Part shown: piece by piece, positions 27,777 through 37,006 of the stretch
Layout: every line of letters begins with the position of its first letter
How positions within the stretch are numbered: the first letter of the stretch is position 1
Origin: Marinimicrobium koreense
GTDB taxonomy: Bacteria > Pseudomonadota > Gammaproteobacteria > Pseudomonadales > Cellvibrionaceae
DNA length: 64,000 bases
Direction of reading: 5' to 3'
Assembly: GCF_003762925.1 (NCBI RefSeq)
Contig: NZ_RJUK01000001.1
Coordinates: 1 to 64,000, forward strand
Notes under the pieces: model-generated
What the model was told of the DNA's origin: nothing
Databases searched by the model: none
The model's input: only the letters and a program-made list of their open reading frames with translations
Made by a program: the position numbers and the translations under genes

Positions 27777-30212
27777 ATGAGTGAGCGTCCCTGCTATCAC
27801 TGCGGCCTGCCGGTTCCTGAAACGGCGGACTTTGCGGTCACCGTCAACGGTGAGCGCCAGCCCATGTGCTGCCCTGGCTGTCAGGCGGTGGCCACAGCCA
27901 TTGTGGATGGCGGGCTGGAGCGTTTTTATCAATACCGCTCGGAAGCCAGTGAGCGCCCCGATGAAACCGCCGCCGCAGCGGCCGAGTGGGAGCTCTACGA
28001 TAGCGACGCACTGCAGGCGGATTTTGTCAGTGCCGGAGAGGGCAGCGAGCGTCGCGCCCAGTTGTTACTGGAGGGCATGACCTGCGCCGCCTGCAGTTGG
28101 CTGATCGAAACCCATCTCAAACGCAGCCCCGCCGTCCGGCAGTTGTCAGTCGATGTCACCACCCACCGCTGCACCCTAACCTGGGACGCCGACCAGCAGC
28201 CTCTCAGCGAGCTGATGGCCGAACTGGCGCGCATCGGCTACCGCCCCCGGCCGGCTACCGACGAGGCTCACCGTGCCCTGGCACAACAGGAAAACCGCCA
28301 GGCCCTGCTACGCCTGGGGGTGGCCGGGTTCGGCATGATGCAGGCGGGCATGGTGGCGGTAGGCATGTACACCGGTGCCGTGGACGAGTGGAAGCTGTTT
28401 CTGCGCTGGCTCAGTTTTCTGGTGGCCACTCCGGTGGTCTGGTTTTCGGCGGCGCCGTTTTTTCAGGCCGCCTGGCGCAGTCTCAAGGCCCGGCAACTGA
28501 TCATGGATGTACCGGTGGCCCTGGCCATCGGACTGGCCTATGGCGCCAGCGCCTGGGCGACCATCACCGGGCGGGGGGATGTCTACTTTGAATCCATCGC
28601 CATGTTTACGTTTTTCCTGTTGGTGGGACGCTATCTCGAAATGCGCACCCGGCATCGCAACCGCCTGGCCTATGGCAATCTGGCGCAGCTGATGCCGCTC
28701 AGCGCCCGGCGGCTTGAGCAGGGTAAAGAGGTGTCGGTGCCGGTTAAAACCCTGACACTCGGCGACCGGGTGCGGGTCAAGAGCGGCGAGACCTTCCCTT
28801 GTGACGGACGGGTGATTCAGGGCCAGAGCGATGTCGTGGAAGCGCTGTTGACCGGTGAGTCCCGGCCGATACCCAAGGGGCCGGGCGATCGGGTGGTCGG
28901 TGGCACCCTGAACGGGGAGAGCGATCTTGAGCTGGAAGTGACGGCCGTCGGAGGCGACACCCAGCTGTCCGCCATCGAGCGCCTGGTGGTGCAGGCGGAA
29001 GCGGAAAAGCCCCGCCAGGTGGCTCTGGCCGATACCGTGGCCCGCTACTTTGTAGGCGCGGTGCTGGTGGTTTTTGCCCTGGTCTGGGGCGCCTGGATGC
29101 TGATCCAGCCCGAGCGCGCATTCTGGGTAGCCCTCTCGGTGTTGGTGGTGACCTGTCCCTGTGCCCTGGCGCTGGCGATGCCTACGGCGCTGACTGCCGC
29201 CACCGCCAATTTGCGACGAAGGGGCTTTCTGATTGCCCGCGGCCATGTGCTGGAAACCCTGGCCAAGGTGGATCGGGTTATTCTGGACAAGACGGGTACC
29301 CTGACACTGGGGCAGTTCTCGTTGCAGTCGGTGAAGAATGTATCCCGAGCTAAGGATCATCACCCCGACGAGTATTGGTTGGCCATCGCCGGTGCGCTTG
29401 AGGCGCCGGCGCGGCACCCGCTGGCGGTGGCCTTTCGTCCCTGGTTCGACCACTTCCGAGCGCAAGAGACTCGCCAATATACGGCGGCCGGAGTCGAAGG
29501 TACGGTTGATGGCGAACGCTATCGCCTGGGCAGTTCCGCGTTTGCCGGGGCCCTGTATCAGGCGACCGAAGCGCCGACGCCACCGGATGATGAGGCACTG
29601 TGGTTACTGTTGAGCAACACCCGGGGACCGCTGGTCTGGTTCTCGCTGGAGGACGAGCTGCGCCCTGGCGCCCAGGCACTGATATCGACCCTGCGTGCCC
29701 GCGGTCTGGCCCTCGAGCTGCTGAGCGGAGACTCCTCGGGCGCGGTTGCGCGCTTGGCTGAAACCCTCGGCATCGACACTTACACCGCCGGGGCCCGCCC
29801 GGAGGACAAGTTGCAGCGTCTGCAGGAAGTGCAGGCGCGCGGGGAAAAGGTAGTGATGGTGGGCGATGGTATCAATGATGTGCCGGTGCTCTCCTCCGCG
29901 GATGTGTCCGTGGCCATGGCGTCCGCCTCGGATCTCGCCCAGACGAGGGCAGATGCGGTGTTTCTGAATTCCGATCTGGCCGTTCTGGCGGGCATCTTCG
30001 AGCTGGCCAAGCGCACCCGGCACGTGATCCGGCAGAATCTGTTGCTTTCGCTGGGCTACAATGTGGTGGCTCTGCCTCTGGCTGCCGCCGGCCTGGTGCC
30101 GCCCTGGCTGGCCGCCATTGGCATGACCAGTAGTTCCCTGGTGGTGGTGTTCAACGCGCTGCGCCTGCACAGGGCGCCCGCCACCGAGATCGCCCCACGC
30201 ACAGGAGGTTGA
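27777..30212 (+). CDS. ccoI: Copper-translocating P-type ATPase CcoI
   Basis: An 811-residue P1B-type ATPase that exports copper toward the cbb3 oxidase. N-terminal CYHCGLPVPE and a cysteine pair in MCCPGC precede a heavy-metal domain with MTCAACS. The membrane metal site reads TCPCALALAMP. The phosphorylation motif is DKTGT, and GDGINDVPVL closes the nucleotide-binding hinge. Eight helices are expected. The context (ccoGHIS) distinguishes it from a general CopA exporter. ccoS follows after one base. Confidence 0.95.
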   Translation: MSERPCYHCGLPVPETADFAVTVNGERQPMCCPGCQAVATAIVDGGLERFYQYRSEASERPDETAAAAAEWELYDSDALQADFVSAGEGSERRAQLLLEGMTCAACSWLIETHLKRSPAVRQLSVDVTTHRCTLTWDADQQPLSELMAELARIGYRPRPATDEAHRALAQQENRQALLRLGVAGFGMMQAGMVAVGMYTGAVDEWKLFLRWLSFLVATPVVWFSAAPFFQAAWRSLKARQLIMDVPVALAIGLAYGASAWATITGRGDVYFESIAMFTFFLLVGRYLEMRTRHRNRLAYGNLAQLMPLSARRLEQGKEVSVPVKTLTLGDRVRVKSGETFPCDGRVIQGQSDVVEALLTGESRPIPKGPGDRVVGGTLNGESDLELEVTAVGGDTQLSAIERLVVQAEAEKPRQVALADTVARYFVGAVLVVFALVWGAWMLIQPERAFWVALSVLVVTCPCALALAMPTALTAATANLRRRGFLIARGHVLETLAKVDRVILDKTGTLTLGQFSLQSVKNVSRAKDHHPDEYWLAIAGALEAPARHPLAVAFRPWFDHFRAQETRQYTAAGVEGTVDGERYRLGSSAFAGALYQATEAPTPPDDEALWLLLSNTRGPLVWFSLEDELRPGAQALISTLRARGLALELLSGDSSGAVARLAETLGIDTYTAGARPEDKLQRLQEVQARGEKVVMVGDGINDVPVLSSADVSVAMASASDLAQTRADAVFLNSDLAVLAGIFELAKRTRHVIRQNLLLSLGYNVVALPLAAAGLVPPWLAAIGMTSSSLVVVFNALRLHRAPATEIAPRTGG

Positions 30213-30213
30213 T

Positions 30214-30438
30214 GTGGAAAGTCTGTTTTTATTGGTGCCCATCGCCCTGATTTTTGTCGCTATTGCTCTGAAAGTGTTTTTCTGGGCAATCAAGAGCGGC
30301 CAGTACGACAATCTCGATACCGAAGCTCATCGCATTCTGTTTGATGATGACGAGCCCGATGAGGCACAACGCACCGCCCCAAAGACCTCTGGACGGCATC
30401 CCGAGTCCGACAACCAGACCGATGGAAAAGGTTCGTGA
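30214..30438 (+). CDS. ccoS: cbb3 oxidase assembly protein CcoS
   Basis: A 74-residue single-helix protein needed to insert heme and copper into cbb3. The family pattern, a helix at 4-24 followed by FFWAIKSGQYDNLD, is complete. It starts with GTG five bases after AGGAGG and overlaps the next gene by 4 bp. The acidic C-terminal tail is variable in the family. Confidence 0.92.
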   Translation: MESLFLLVPIALIFVAIALKVFFWAIKSGQYDNLDTEAHRILFDDDEPDEAQRTAPKTSGRHPESDNQTDGKGS

Positions 30439-31160
30439 TGGCGGCCGACGCATCGGTTTGGGGAAGCTGGTTGGCGGCCTGGATGCTGGGGCTGTTCAGC
30501 AGTGCCCATTGTCTGGGCATGTGTGGCGGCATCATGGGCGCGCTGTCCGCCGCGATTCCCGCCGAGGCCAGGGGGCGTCGCTGGCGACTGCTGCTCTCGT
30601 ACAACGTTGGACGCATTGCCAGCTATACCCTGATGGGACTGCTGGCAGGCCTGGTAGCCGGCGGCATTACGCCGTTGGATCCGGTGCTACGCCTGCTCGC
30701 GGGGCTATTGCTCATTGCCATGGGGCTGTACCTGGCGGGCTGGTGGCGAGGGCTGACCTGGCTGGAGCGGGGGGGCGCGGTGGTATGGCGCCGGCTGCAG
30801 CCGCTGGGTAAATCCCTATTGCCGGTTCGCCGCGCGCCCCAGGCACTGTTGCTGGGCGCCTTGTGGGGCTGGTTGCCCTGCGGACTGGTGTACACCGCGT
30901 TGGCCTATGCCCTCGCCCAGGGCAACGTCTGGGCCAGCGGCGGGACCATGCTCGCCTTCGGTTTGGGTACCCTTCCGGCGGTGCTGGCAGCGGGTGTGAT
31001 GGCGCAGCAACTTACCCGGCTGCTGCAGCGGCGTGGCCTGCGGGTATTCATGGCTCTGGCCATCATTCTGTTCGGACTCTGGACCCTGTGGCCGGCCGTC
31101 GGTGGCGGTCACGGGGACGCTGCCCATAACCTCGACGCCAATCACTCCCATCACCACTGA
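30435..31160 (+). CDS. TauE/SafE-like membrane protein linked to cbb3 assembly
   Basis: A 241-residue membrane protein with about six helices. It matches the TauE/SafE (UreH-like) permease group often found after ccoS. MLGLFSSAHCLGMCGGIMGA near the N terminus is the family's glycine/cysteine motif, and GWLPCGLVYTALAYALA is a second conserved cysteine segment. The tail is rich in histidine (HSHHH), fitting metal binding. Start is GTG 30435 or ATG 30438, overlapping ccoS. A role in copper supply to the oxidase is an inference from position and cysteines. Confidence 0.75.
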   Translation: MMAADASVWGSWLAAWMLGLFSSAHCLGMCGGIMGALSAAIPAEARGRRWRLLLSYNVGRIASYTLMGLLAGLVAGGITPLDPVLRLLAGLLLIAMGLYLAGWWRGLTWLERGGAVVWRRLQPLGKSLLPVRRAPQALLLGALWGWLPCGLVYTALAYALAQGNVWASGGTMLAFGLGTLPAVLAAGVMAQQLTRLLQRRGLRVFMALAIILFGLWTLWPAVGGGHGDAAHNLDANHSHHH

Positions 31161-31240
31161 CGCGGACGCGCAACCCGGGGGCGTTTCTGTGGTCCAAGCG
31201 CCGAGAGTGGGTGCTCCGTCTCTGTCCGCCAAGTTTATCC

Positions 31241-31270
31241 GTGACGCTACGGTTTCTTCCGGTATATGAT
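31241..31270 (+). promoter_or_regulatory. Candidate sigma-70 promoter before the Omp85 gene
   Basis: GTGACG (4 of 6) at 31241-31246 and TATGAT (5 of 6) at 31265-31270 are 18 bp apart, just before the ATG at 31286. If used with that ATG the leader would be only a few bases; a later GTG start would give a normal leader. Confidence 0.3.
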
Positions 31271-31285
31271 GGGGCCTATTGTTGA

Positions 31286-33094
31286 ATGGATGCCTGGCAG
31301 GCATCCCGGTGGGCGAGAACTATAACTGTTGTGAAAATATGGAAGCCAGGTAGTCACCGATTTTTGCTCGGATCGCGTCCTATAGTGCCAAAGTGGTGGC
31401 GGTTAGCGTACTTGCTCAGCAGCTGCTGCCTGCCCGGCATGGTGCAGGCGACTCCCGTGAGCAAGGACTCGGTGGCCGGTGAGGGCGGTCAGGCCTGCGA
31501 GCACTTTCAGTATGAGTATCGCGACCTGGCGGAGCAACGGGAAAGTCGCCTGGTGTTCGATGCCTTTAATGAGCACGAAGGCAAAACCATTCGCCGCATT
31601 CAGTTTGACAGTCGGGCCATTTTTGATGAGTCGGACCCCGCCGAAAACAATTGGCTGTACCGAGGCTTCAACCGCCTGCACATCAATACTCGCGAACCCG
31701 TCATCGCCAGCCAACTCTTGCTGCAAGAGGGCGATTCCCTGCGTCAAAAGCTGGTCGCGGAATCCGAGCGGATTCTGCGCAGCCGCAATTACCTGACCAG
31801 TGCCTATATCGTTCCCGATGTGGTCTGCCCGGACTATATTGACCTCCGGGTCATTACCCGCGACTCCTGGGTGACTGAGCCCGAGCTGACCTTCAAGCAT
31901 GAAGGGGGCGAAACCGAATCCGGCATTGGCCTTAAAGACGGTAACTTTCTGGGTACCGGTGATGCGATTGCCCTTCGTTATTCGCAAAATATTGAGCGCT
32001 CCAGTGTCGGTTACGAGTATAAAACCGACCACTTTATGAAAACCCGGTTGGCGACGCGGCTGTATTACGCGCAAAAGAGTGACGGGGAAGATAAAGCCTT
32101 CAGTCTGGAGCGGCCCTTCTATTCACTGGAAACCCCCTGGGCCGCCGGTGGTTTTACGGAGGATGTGGCCGAAGTTCGCACCATTCGCGAGGCGGGTGAG
32201 GATATCAACGAGTTCCGGCACCGCACTCGAGACAGTGAGATTTACTTCGGGGTGGCGGCCCGGGCCGATGAGCGGTTTACCCGGCGTTGGCGCCTGGGTA
32301 TCACCCGAGAGGAGGATATTTTCAGCGCTTCGGATGAGACGGTGCTGGGGGTTCCCGAGAACCGCAAGGGCAATTACGGTTGGTTGGGGCTGGAAGTGAT
32401 TGAAAACCGCTTTGCCACCTACAAGAACCTCAATCAGATTCAGCGTACGGAAGACGTTGCCATGGGCGTCAACTACCGGCTAAGACTCGGTTATGGCGGC
32501 TCCCAGCTCGGTAACGACCGGGATCTTATCCGCTATCAGGCCGCTTACAGCAACGTTATCGGGGTGGGCGAGCACCATATACTCCGGTTGCTGGGCGATC
32601 TGGACGGCCGCCACTATAAAGGTCCCAACCCCATCGACAGCGGGGTGGTGGGGCTTGAGGTCAATTACAACTGGTTTCGCGACGACCAGAACCGCTGGTA
32701 CTTGAACTTGCGCTATGACATTGGTGAAAACCTGGAGCAGTTTGAGCAACTGACGCTGGGGGGCGCCAATGGTCTGCGTGGTTATCCAGTGGATTATCAG
32801 CGCGGTAACCGTCGCTATCTTCTGAATATCGAGCGCCGTTATTTTTCCGATCTTCACCTGTTTAACATCGTCCGCATGGGGGCGGTGGCATTTTTTGATG
32901 CCGGGCGGAGCTGGGGCGGGCAGATTGACGGCGAACCCAACCCACACCTGTCCAACGTGGGCATTGGTCTGCGTTTCAGCTCCAGTAAAACCAAGGTGGG
33001 TAACGTTCTGCACATCGATTTTGCCGCGCCGCTGGCTGAGCGAGGCGGGCTGGACAGCACACAGGTGCTCATCAAGGCTGAGGGGGAGTTCTGA
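31286..33094 (+). CDS. BamA/TamA (Omp85) family outer-membrane protein
   Basis: A 602-residue predicted outer-membrane barrel of the Omp85 superfamily, which inserts or exports proteins or lipids across the outer membrane. After a signal-peptide-like segment (hydrophobic stretch LAYLLSSCCLPGMVQA, about residues 41-56) there is room for about one POTRA-like domain (about 80-185: GKTIRRIQFDSR through SAYIVPDV). The barrel follows, with GLRGYPVDYQRG as the conserved RGY motif of strand 14/loop 6. Start candidates are ATG 31286, GTG 31331 and GTG near 31385; only the last gives a normal signal peptide. It heads a three-gene unit with a Skp-like chaperone and a peroxidase-propeller protein. Confidence 0.75.
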   Translation: MDAWQASRWARTITVVKIWKPGSHRFLLGSRPIVPKWWRLAYLLSSCCLPGMVQATPVSKDSVAGEGGQACEHFQYEYRDLAEQRESRLVFDAFNEHEGKTIRRIQFDSRAIFDESDPAENNWLYRGFNRLHINTREPVIASQLLLQEGDSLRQKLVAESERILRSRNYLTSAYIVPDVVCPDYIDLRVITRDSWVTEPELTFKHEGGETESGIGLKDGNFLGTGDAIALRYSQNIERSSVGYEYKTDHFMKTRLATRLYYAQKSDGEDKAFSLERPFYSLETPWAAGGFTEDVAEVRTIREAGEDINEFRHRTRDSEIYFGVAARADERFTRRWRLGITREEDIFSASDETVLGVPENRKGNYGWLGLEVIENRFATYKNLNQIQRTEDVAMGVNYRLRLGYGGSQLGNDRDLIRYQAAYSNVIGVGEHHILRLLGDLDGRHYKGPNPIDSGVVGLEVNYNWFRDDQNRWYLNLRYDIGENLEQFEQLTLGGANGLRGYPVDYQRGNRRYLLNIERRYFSDLHLFNIVRMGAVAFFDAGRSWGGQIDGEPNPHLSNVGIGLRFSSSKTKVGNVLHIDFAAPLAERGGLDSTQVLIKAEGEF

Positions 33095-33221
33095 GCCTTA
33101 TGCCGAGAGTGGCCCCGTCACAGTCCTGCCTTTTATTGAAAACAGTGTGAGTTAAGTGTAATCTCTGTCTGCAAGGCCACTTTTTTCAAGTGGTTTTTGA
33201 TATTCAGCAGAGTGAATAATA

Positions 33222-33815
33222 ATGGCTCATTCGCAACTGTTCCCACGAAATGCCGGCTTCCTGGTCGGTACCTCCAGATCGTTCAAAGCCCACTGTATCG
33301 GGATGGTTGCCCTGTTGGCCTGTGCCTGCACGCGGGCAGAGCCCACGTTCGCCGTGGTTGACCTCACCGATGCCGTATTTGCAACGAAGGTGGCTGTCGC
33401 CCGATTGGAGGCGCTGCGTGACAATCCAACCTTTCAGCAGTACCAGTCCGCCCTTGAGAGCGCCGAAGCTGACCTGCAGAACCTTGACCGCCGGGCGCAG
33501 GCCTCCGGGTTGAGCGAGTCGCAGCGGGAAATGGTGCAGGGTCGGATCGAGCACATCCAGCGGGAACTGATCGATACGGGGCAGGACCTCGAGCGATGGT
33601 TACAAGCGCAGAAGCGGGCCATCTTTGAGGAACTATCGCCGCTTGCCCGAACCGCGCTGGATGAGCTTGCCCGGGAGCGCCAGCTGGATCTGATTATCGC
33701 CGAAGATGCGATCATTTACGCTCAGGCGCGATGGGTGTTGACGCCGTCGCTGACGGAGAGAATTGATCGGGGTACGGCGCCCAGTGGCGCAATGTCTGAG
33801 CTTTCTGATGAGTAG
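33222..33815 (+). CDS. OmpH/Skp-family periplasmic chaperone-like protein
   Basis: A 197-residue secreted protein with an N-terminal signal segment (hydrophobic GMVALLACACTRA, cleavage near residue 39). The mature part begins FAVVDLTDAVFATK, the beta-strand start typical of OmpH/Skp. A helical, charged coiled-coil region (about 60-150) is followed by LDLIIAEDAIIYA, the Skp-type closing strands. Skp holds unfolded outer-membrane proteins. Placed between an Omp85 barrel and a large secreted protein, it could be a dedicated chaperone for them. The main Skp is probably next to bamA elsewhere in the genome. Confidence 0.72.
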   Translation: MAHSQLFPRNAGFLVGTSRSFKAHCIGMVALLACACTRAEPTFAVVDLTDAVFATKVAVARLEALRDNPTFQQYQSALESAEADLQNLDRRAQASGLSESQREMVQGRIEHIQRELIDTGQDLERWLQAQKRAIFEELSPLARTALDELARERQLDLIIAEDAIIYAQARWVLTPSLTERIDRGTAPSGAMSELSDE

Positions 33816-33825
33816 GGCCCTAACC

Positions 33826-36800
33826 ATGTCTAAAGCCTATCTGTTGTGGGGGCTGGTGTGGGTCAGTGCGCTTTGCCAGGCCCAATCGCCGGTGGAACTG
33901 ATTGATACCGAGGCCGGGGCTGAATCTCAGGCCGATGCCTCGGCGCCGACGTTGCCCACCGAGCCGCGCCAGGTGCTCGAGGCGCTCCGACAGCGGGTCA
34001 ATGCGCTGGGGCTGAGTGAGGAGCCGGTGCCGGTTGAGGGCTCCAGGACGCCCGAAGGCGATCTGTTCGAGCTGGGTAAGCAGTTGTTCTTCAGTCGCTC
34101 GCTGAGTGAGCAACGGGATGTTGCTTGCGCCTCTTGTCACCACCCCTTGCTGGGAGGCGGGGATGGTCTGTCGTTGCCGGTGGGCGTCGATGCAGTCGAG
34201 CCGCAATTGATTGGTCCGGGCCGGGTTCACAATGGGTATCGGGCGCAGGATCCGCTGGCCGATGGTGGGCCGAACGTTCCGCGCAACTCACCGACCACCT
34301 TCAATTTGCATGTCTATCAGCGGCGGCTGTTCTGGGATGGACGGGTTGAGGTGACCGATTATCACCACGACGGAGACGGACAGTCGGCCGCAATCCGCAC
34401 TCCCGACAGCCTGCGCAATCTGCCGGATCCACAGGCCGGGCATGATCTGGCCGCCGCCCAGGCGCTGTTTCCCCTGGCGTCAGCCAATGAAATGTTCGGT
34501 CGCGAGGCCGGCAAGGTATTGAGCAATCAGGACAAGCGCCGACTCCTTGAGCGGCGCCTGCAGGGGTCGGGGCCGGAAGACGAAAACCCCTGGTTGCCAC
34601 TGTTTCAGGCCGCCTTTGAGGATCCGCGAAAGAGCCCCGAGCAGGTGGTGACCATGGAGCGGGTCGGTCTGGCGCAAGCCCACTATCAACGCTCACAGGT
34701 GTTTCTTGATAACCCCTGGTTCAGGTTTGTCGATGGCGATGACGACGCCATTTCCGAGGACGCGCGCCTCGGTGCCTTGCTGTTCTACACGCCGCTGAGT
34801 GAGGGAGGCTATGGATGCAATCAATGCCACGCCGGGCGTCGCTTTACCGATGAGTCGTTTCACAATCTGGCGGTTCCCCAGTTTGGACGTGGTAAGGATC
34901 GTCACGGATTTGATCTGGGGCGAATGCTCGAGAGCTCTCACCCGGATGACCGATACGCGTTTCGTACGCCCTCGTTGCTGAACGTCGCGGTAACTGGCCC
35001 TTGGGGGCACACCGGGGCATTTCTCTCCCTGAGTCAGGCGATCCGCCATCATATGGATGTGGAAACCTCGGTGCTTGCCTATGACTACAGCCTGCAGAGC
35101 AATCCGCAGTTCAAGGGCATCCCAACCGACCGGGAGCGCTACCGGAATCGCTCCCTGGAGGCGTTGGAGCAGGCCAGGGCCGGCGACAGTTGGCAGTACC
35201 TGTCGCACCGTCGCTTTGACCCGGTGCATGCCCAGTATCTCGAAGCCTTTCTGGAGACCCTGACCGATCCCTGTACCACGGACCCGGAGTGTCTGGCACG
35301 CTGGCTGCCCGATGCCGATGATGATGGTCCGGATGGCGAGCGGTTGTACGCCCGCACCGGATCGTTCGTGGGGCAGCCCGTGACTTTCCAGCCCGCGCTA
35401 CCGTCCCCGGCGCAGAGCCAGGCGCGAGTCGAGCCCGAGCCCATGCGGGAATCCTGGTTTGTGGATGCGACCGTAGCGACGGGACTGGATTATTCACTGC
35501 CGGTCGTGGGGAATGGCGACGAGCAACACCGGGTTTCGGGTGGGATAGCGGTGGGGGATTACGATGGTGACGGCTGGGATGATCTGTTTATCAGTCATTC
35601 GGTCTTGCCTGGAAAGCTGTATCGCAACCAGGGTGATGGCACCTTTGAGGAGACCACCGAGCTTGCCATCGGCACATTGCGCAGTCAGCAGTTCGGTGCA
35701 CTCTTTTTTGACTATGATCAGAACGGACATCGGGACCTCCTGCTCGTGGAGGACAACCGTCACGATGATTTCCTGAGGGTTTATCAGAATCAGGGAGACG
35801 GTTTTTTCCTGCCGGATCCCTTCAAAGCCGGTATCGGATTCAATCGGTTTACGCACAGCCTTTCTGCCGGCGACTTCGATCGGGACGGCCGGATTGATCT
35901 GTACGCAGCACATTGGGGATTCACGGCTGGCGCGGACAATAGTGGGTATTTATGGCGCAATAAAGGCGAAGGTCAGTTCGTCGATGCGAGTGATCTGTTA
36001 CCTCCCACCCGGGAGTCTCCCCAGACGGGAAAGCTAGGACTCGTCTTTACCGCCGTGTTTACGGATCTCAACAACAACGGCTGGCCGGATCTGTTGCTGG
36101 CCGGAGACTTTCTGACCAGTCAGGTACTGATCAATGACTCGGGGAGTGGGTTTGTCGATCGGACGGAGACAGTGATCTCGGACGAGAACGGAATGGGTAT
36201 GGCCGTCGGAGACTATGACAATGACGGCGATTTTGACTGGTTTGTGACGTCGATATGGAACCCCCTCGAGCAAAAGGCTTACGTGGGAGGAGCGTCCGGC
36301 AACCGGCTTTATCGGAATGATGGTCAGGGGCGCTTCGGTGACGTAACCGATGAGGCGGGAGTGCGTCATGGGTTCTGGGGGTGGGGCGCCTGTTTTGCTG
36401 ACTTCAATAACGATGGCTGGCTGGATATTTTTCACACCAATGGTATGACCAGTAAAAATGTCGCCAATGAAGCCATCTTTGCCCAGTTCATTCACGATCC
36501 CAGCCTGCTGTATATCAACAATGGCGACGGCACATTCACAGAGCAAGCGTTAGAGGTTGGGTTGAATCATACCCGACAGGGGCGTGGCGTCAGCTGTTTT
36601 GATTACGACCGGGACGGTAAGGTGGATATCTTTATCAGTCACAGTGGTGAACCCGTAACTGTATTTCGCAATGTCGCCCCAACGGATCACCACTACCTCA
36701 CAGTCAGGCTTCGAGGTGGACCAACCAATCTGGATGGCATCGGGGCCAAGGTCCATGTGCGTAGCGGTCAATTGTCACAGGTGAGAGAGATCCGGCTGGG

Positions 36801-36963
36801 CTCCAACTATCTGTCGAACGATCCGCTGGTAGCCCACTTTGGGCTCGGTGAAAGCAAGCAAGTCGATGAGCTGAGAATCGTTTGGCCGGACGGCACAGAG
36901 CAACGGGTGGGGGCGCTTGAGGTGGACCAGTATCTGGTTGTCGAAAAGCCCGGTCCGTTGTGA
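33826..36963 (+). CDS. Di-heme cytochrome c peroxidase fused to FG-GAP repeats and an ASPIC/UnbV domain
   Basis: A 1045-residue secreted fusion. Residues 1-20 are a signal peptide. A di-heme peroxidase/MauG-like part (about 75-505) has heme sites CASCH (101-105) and CNQCH (331-335). The second half has seven calcium-loop FG-GAP/VCBS motifs of the form D-x-D/N-x-D/N-G between residues 578 and 926 (for example DYDGDGWDD, DFNNDGWLD, DYDRDGKVD). It ends in an ASPIC/UnbV domain (about 955-1040). The second half alone resembles CRTAC1-type proteins. An alternative ATG at 33808 overlaps the previous stop codon. It should sit in the periplasm or on the surface and use peroxide or do other oxidation; the substrate is unknown. 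Confidence 0.82.
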   Translation: MSKAYLLWGLVWVSALCQAQSPVELIDTEAGAESQADASAPTLPTEPRQVLEALRQRVNALGLSEEPVPVEGSRTPEGDLFELGKQLFFSRSLSEQRDVACASCHHPLLGGGDGLSLPVGVDAVEPQLIGPGRVHNGYRAQDPLADGGPNVPRNSPTTFNLHVYQRRLFWDGRVEVTDYHHDGDGQSAAIRTPDSLRNLPDPQAGHDLAAAQALFPLASANEMFGREAGKVLSNQDKRRLLERRLQGSGPEDENPWLPLFQAAFEDPRKSPEQVVTMERVGLAQAHYQRSQVFLDNPWFRFVDGDDDAISEDARLGALLFYTPLSEGGYGCNQCHAGRRFTDESFHNLAVPQFGRGKDRHGFDLGRMLESSHPDDRYAFRTPSLLNVAVTGPWGHTGAFLSLSQAIRHHMDVETSVLAYDYSLQSNPQFKGIPTDRERYRNRSLEALEQARAGDSWQYLSHRRFDPVHAQYLEAFLETLTDPCTTDPECLARWLPDADDDGPDGERLYARTGSFVGQPVTFQPALPSPAQSQARVEPEPMRESWFVDATVATGLDYSLPVVGNGDEQHRVSGGIAVGDYDGDGWDDLFISHSVLPGKLYRNQGDGTFEETTELAIGTLRSQQFGALFFDYDQNGHRDLLLVEDNRHDDFLRVYQNQGDGFFLPDPFKAGIGFNRFTHSLSAGDFDRDGRIDLYAAHWGFTAGADNSGYLWRNKGEGQFVDASDLLPPTRESPQTGKLGLVFTAVFTDLNNNGWPDLLLAGDFLTSQVLINDSGSGFVDRTETVISDENGMGMAVGDYDNDGDFDWFVTSIWNPLEQKAYVGGASGNRLYRNDGQGRFGDVTDEAGVRHGFWGWGACFADFNNDGWLDIFHTNGMTSKNVANEAIFAQFIHDPSLLYINNGDGTFTEQALEVGLNHTRQGRGVSCFDYDRDGKVDIFISHSGEPVTVFRNVAPTDHHYLTVRLRGGPTNLDGIGAKVHVRSGQLSQVREIRLGSNYLSNDPLVAHFGLGESKQVDELRIVWPDGTEQRVGALEVDQYLVVEKPGPL

Positions 36964-36977
36964 GGTGGTGTGCAAGT

Positions 36978-37000
36978 GGGGCGCCGTCTGGCGGCGCCCC
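36978..37000. terminator. GC-rich hairpin between convergent genes
   Basis: A perfect 9-bp stem GGGGCGCCG/CGGCGCCCC with a 5-nt loop lies between the stops of the fusion gene and mscS. There is no immediate T run; it probably serves both directions. Confidence 0.5.
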
Positions 37001-37006
37001 TGTGCC

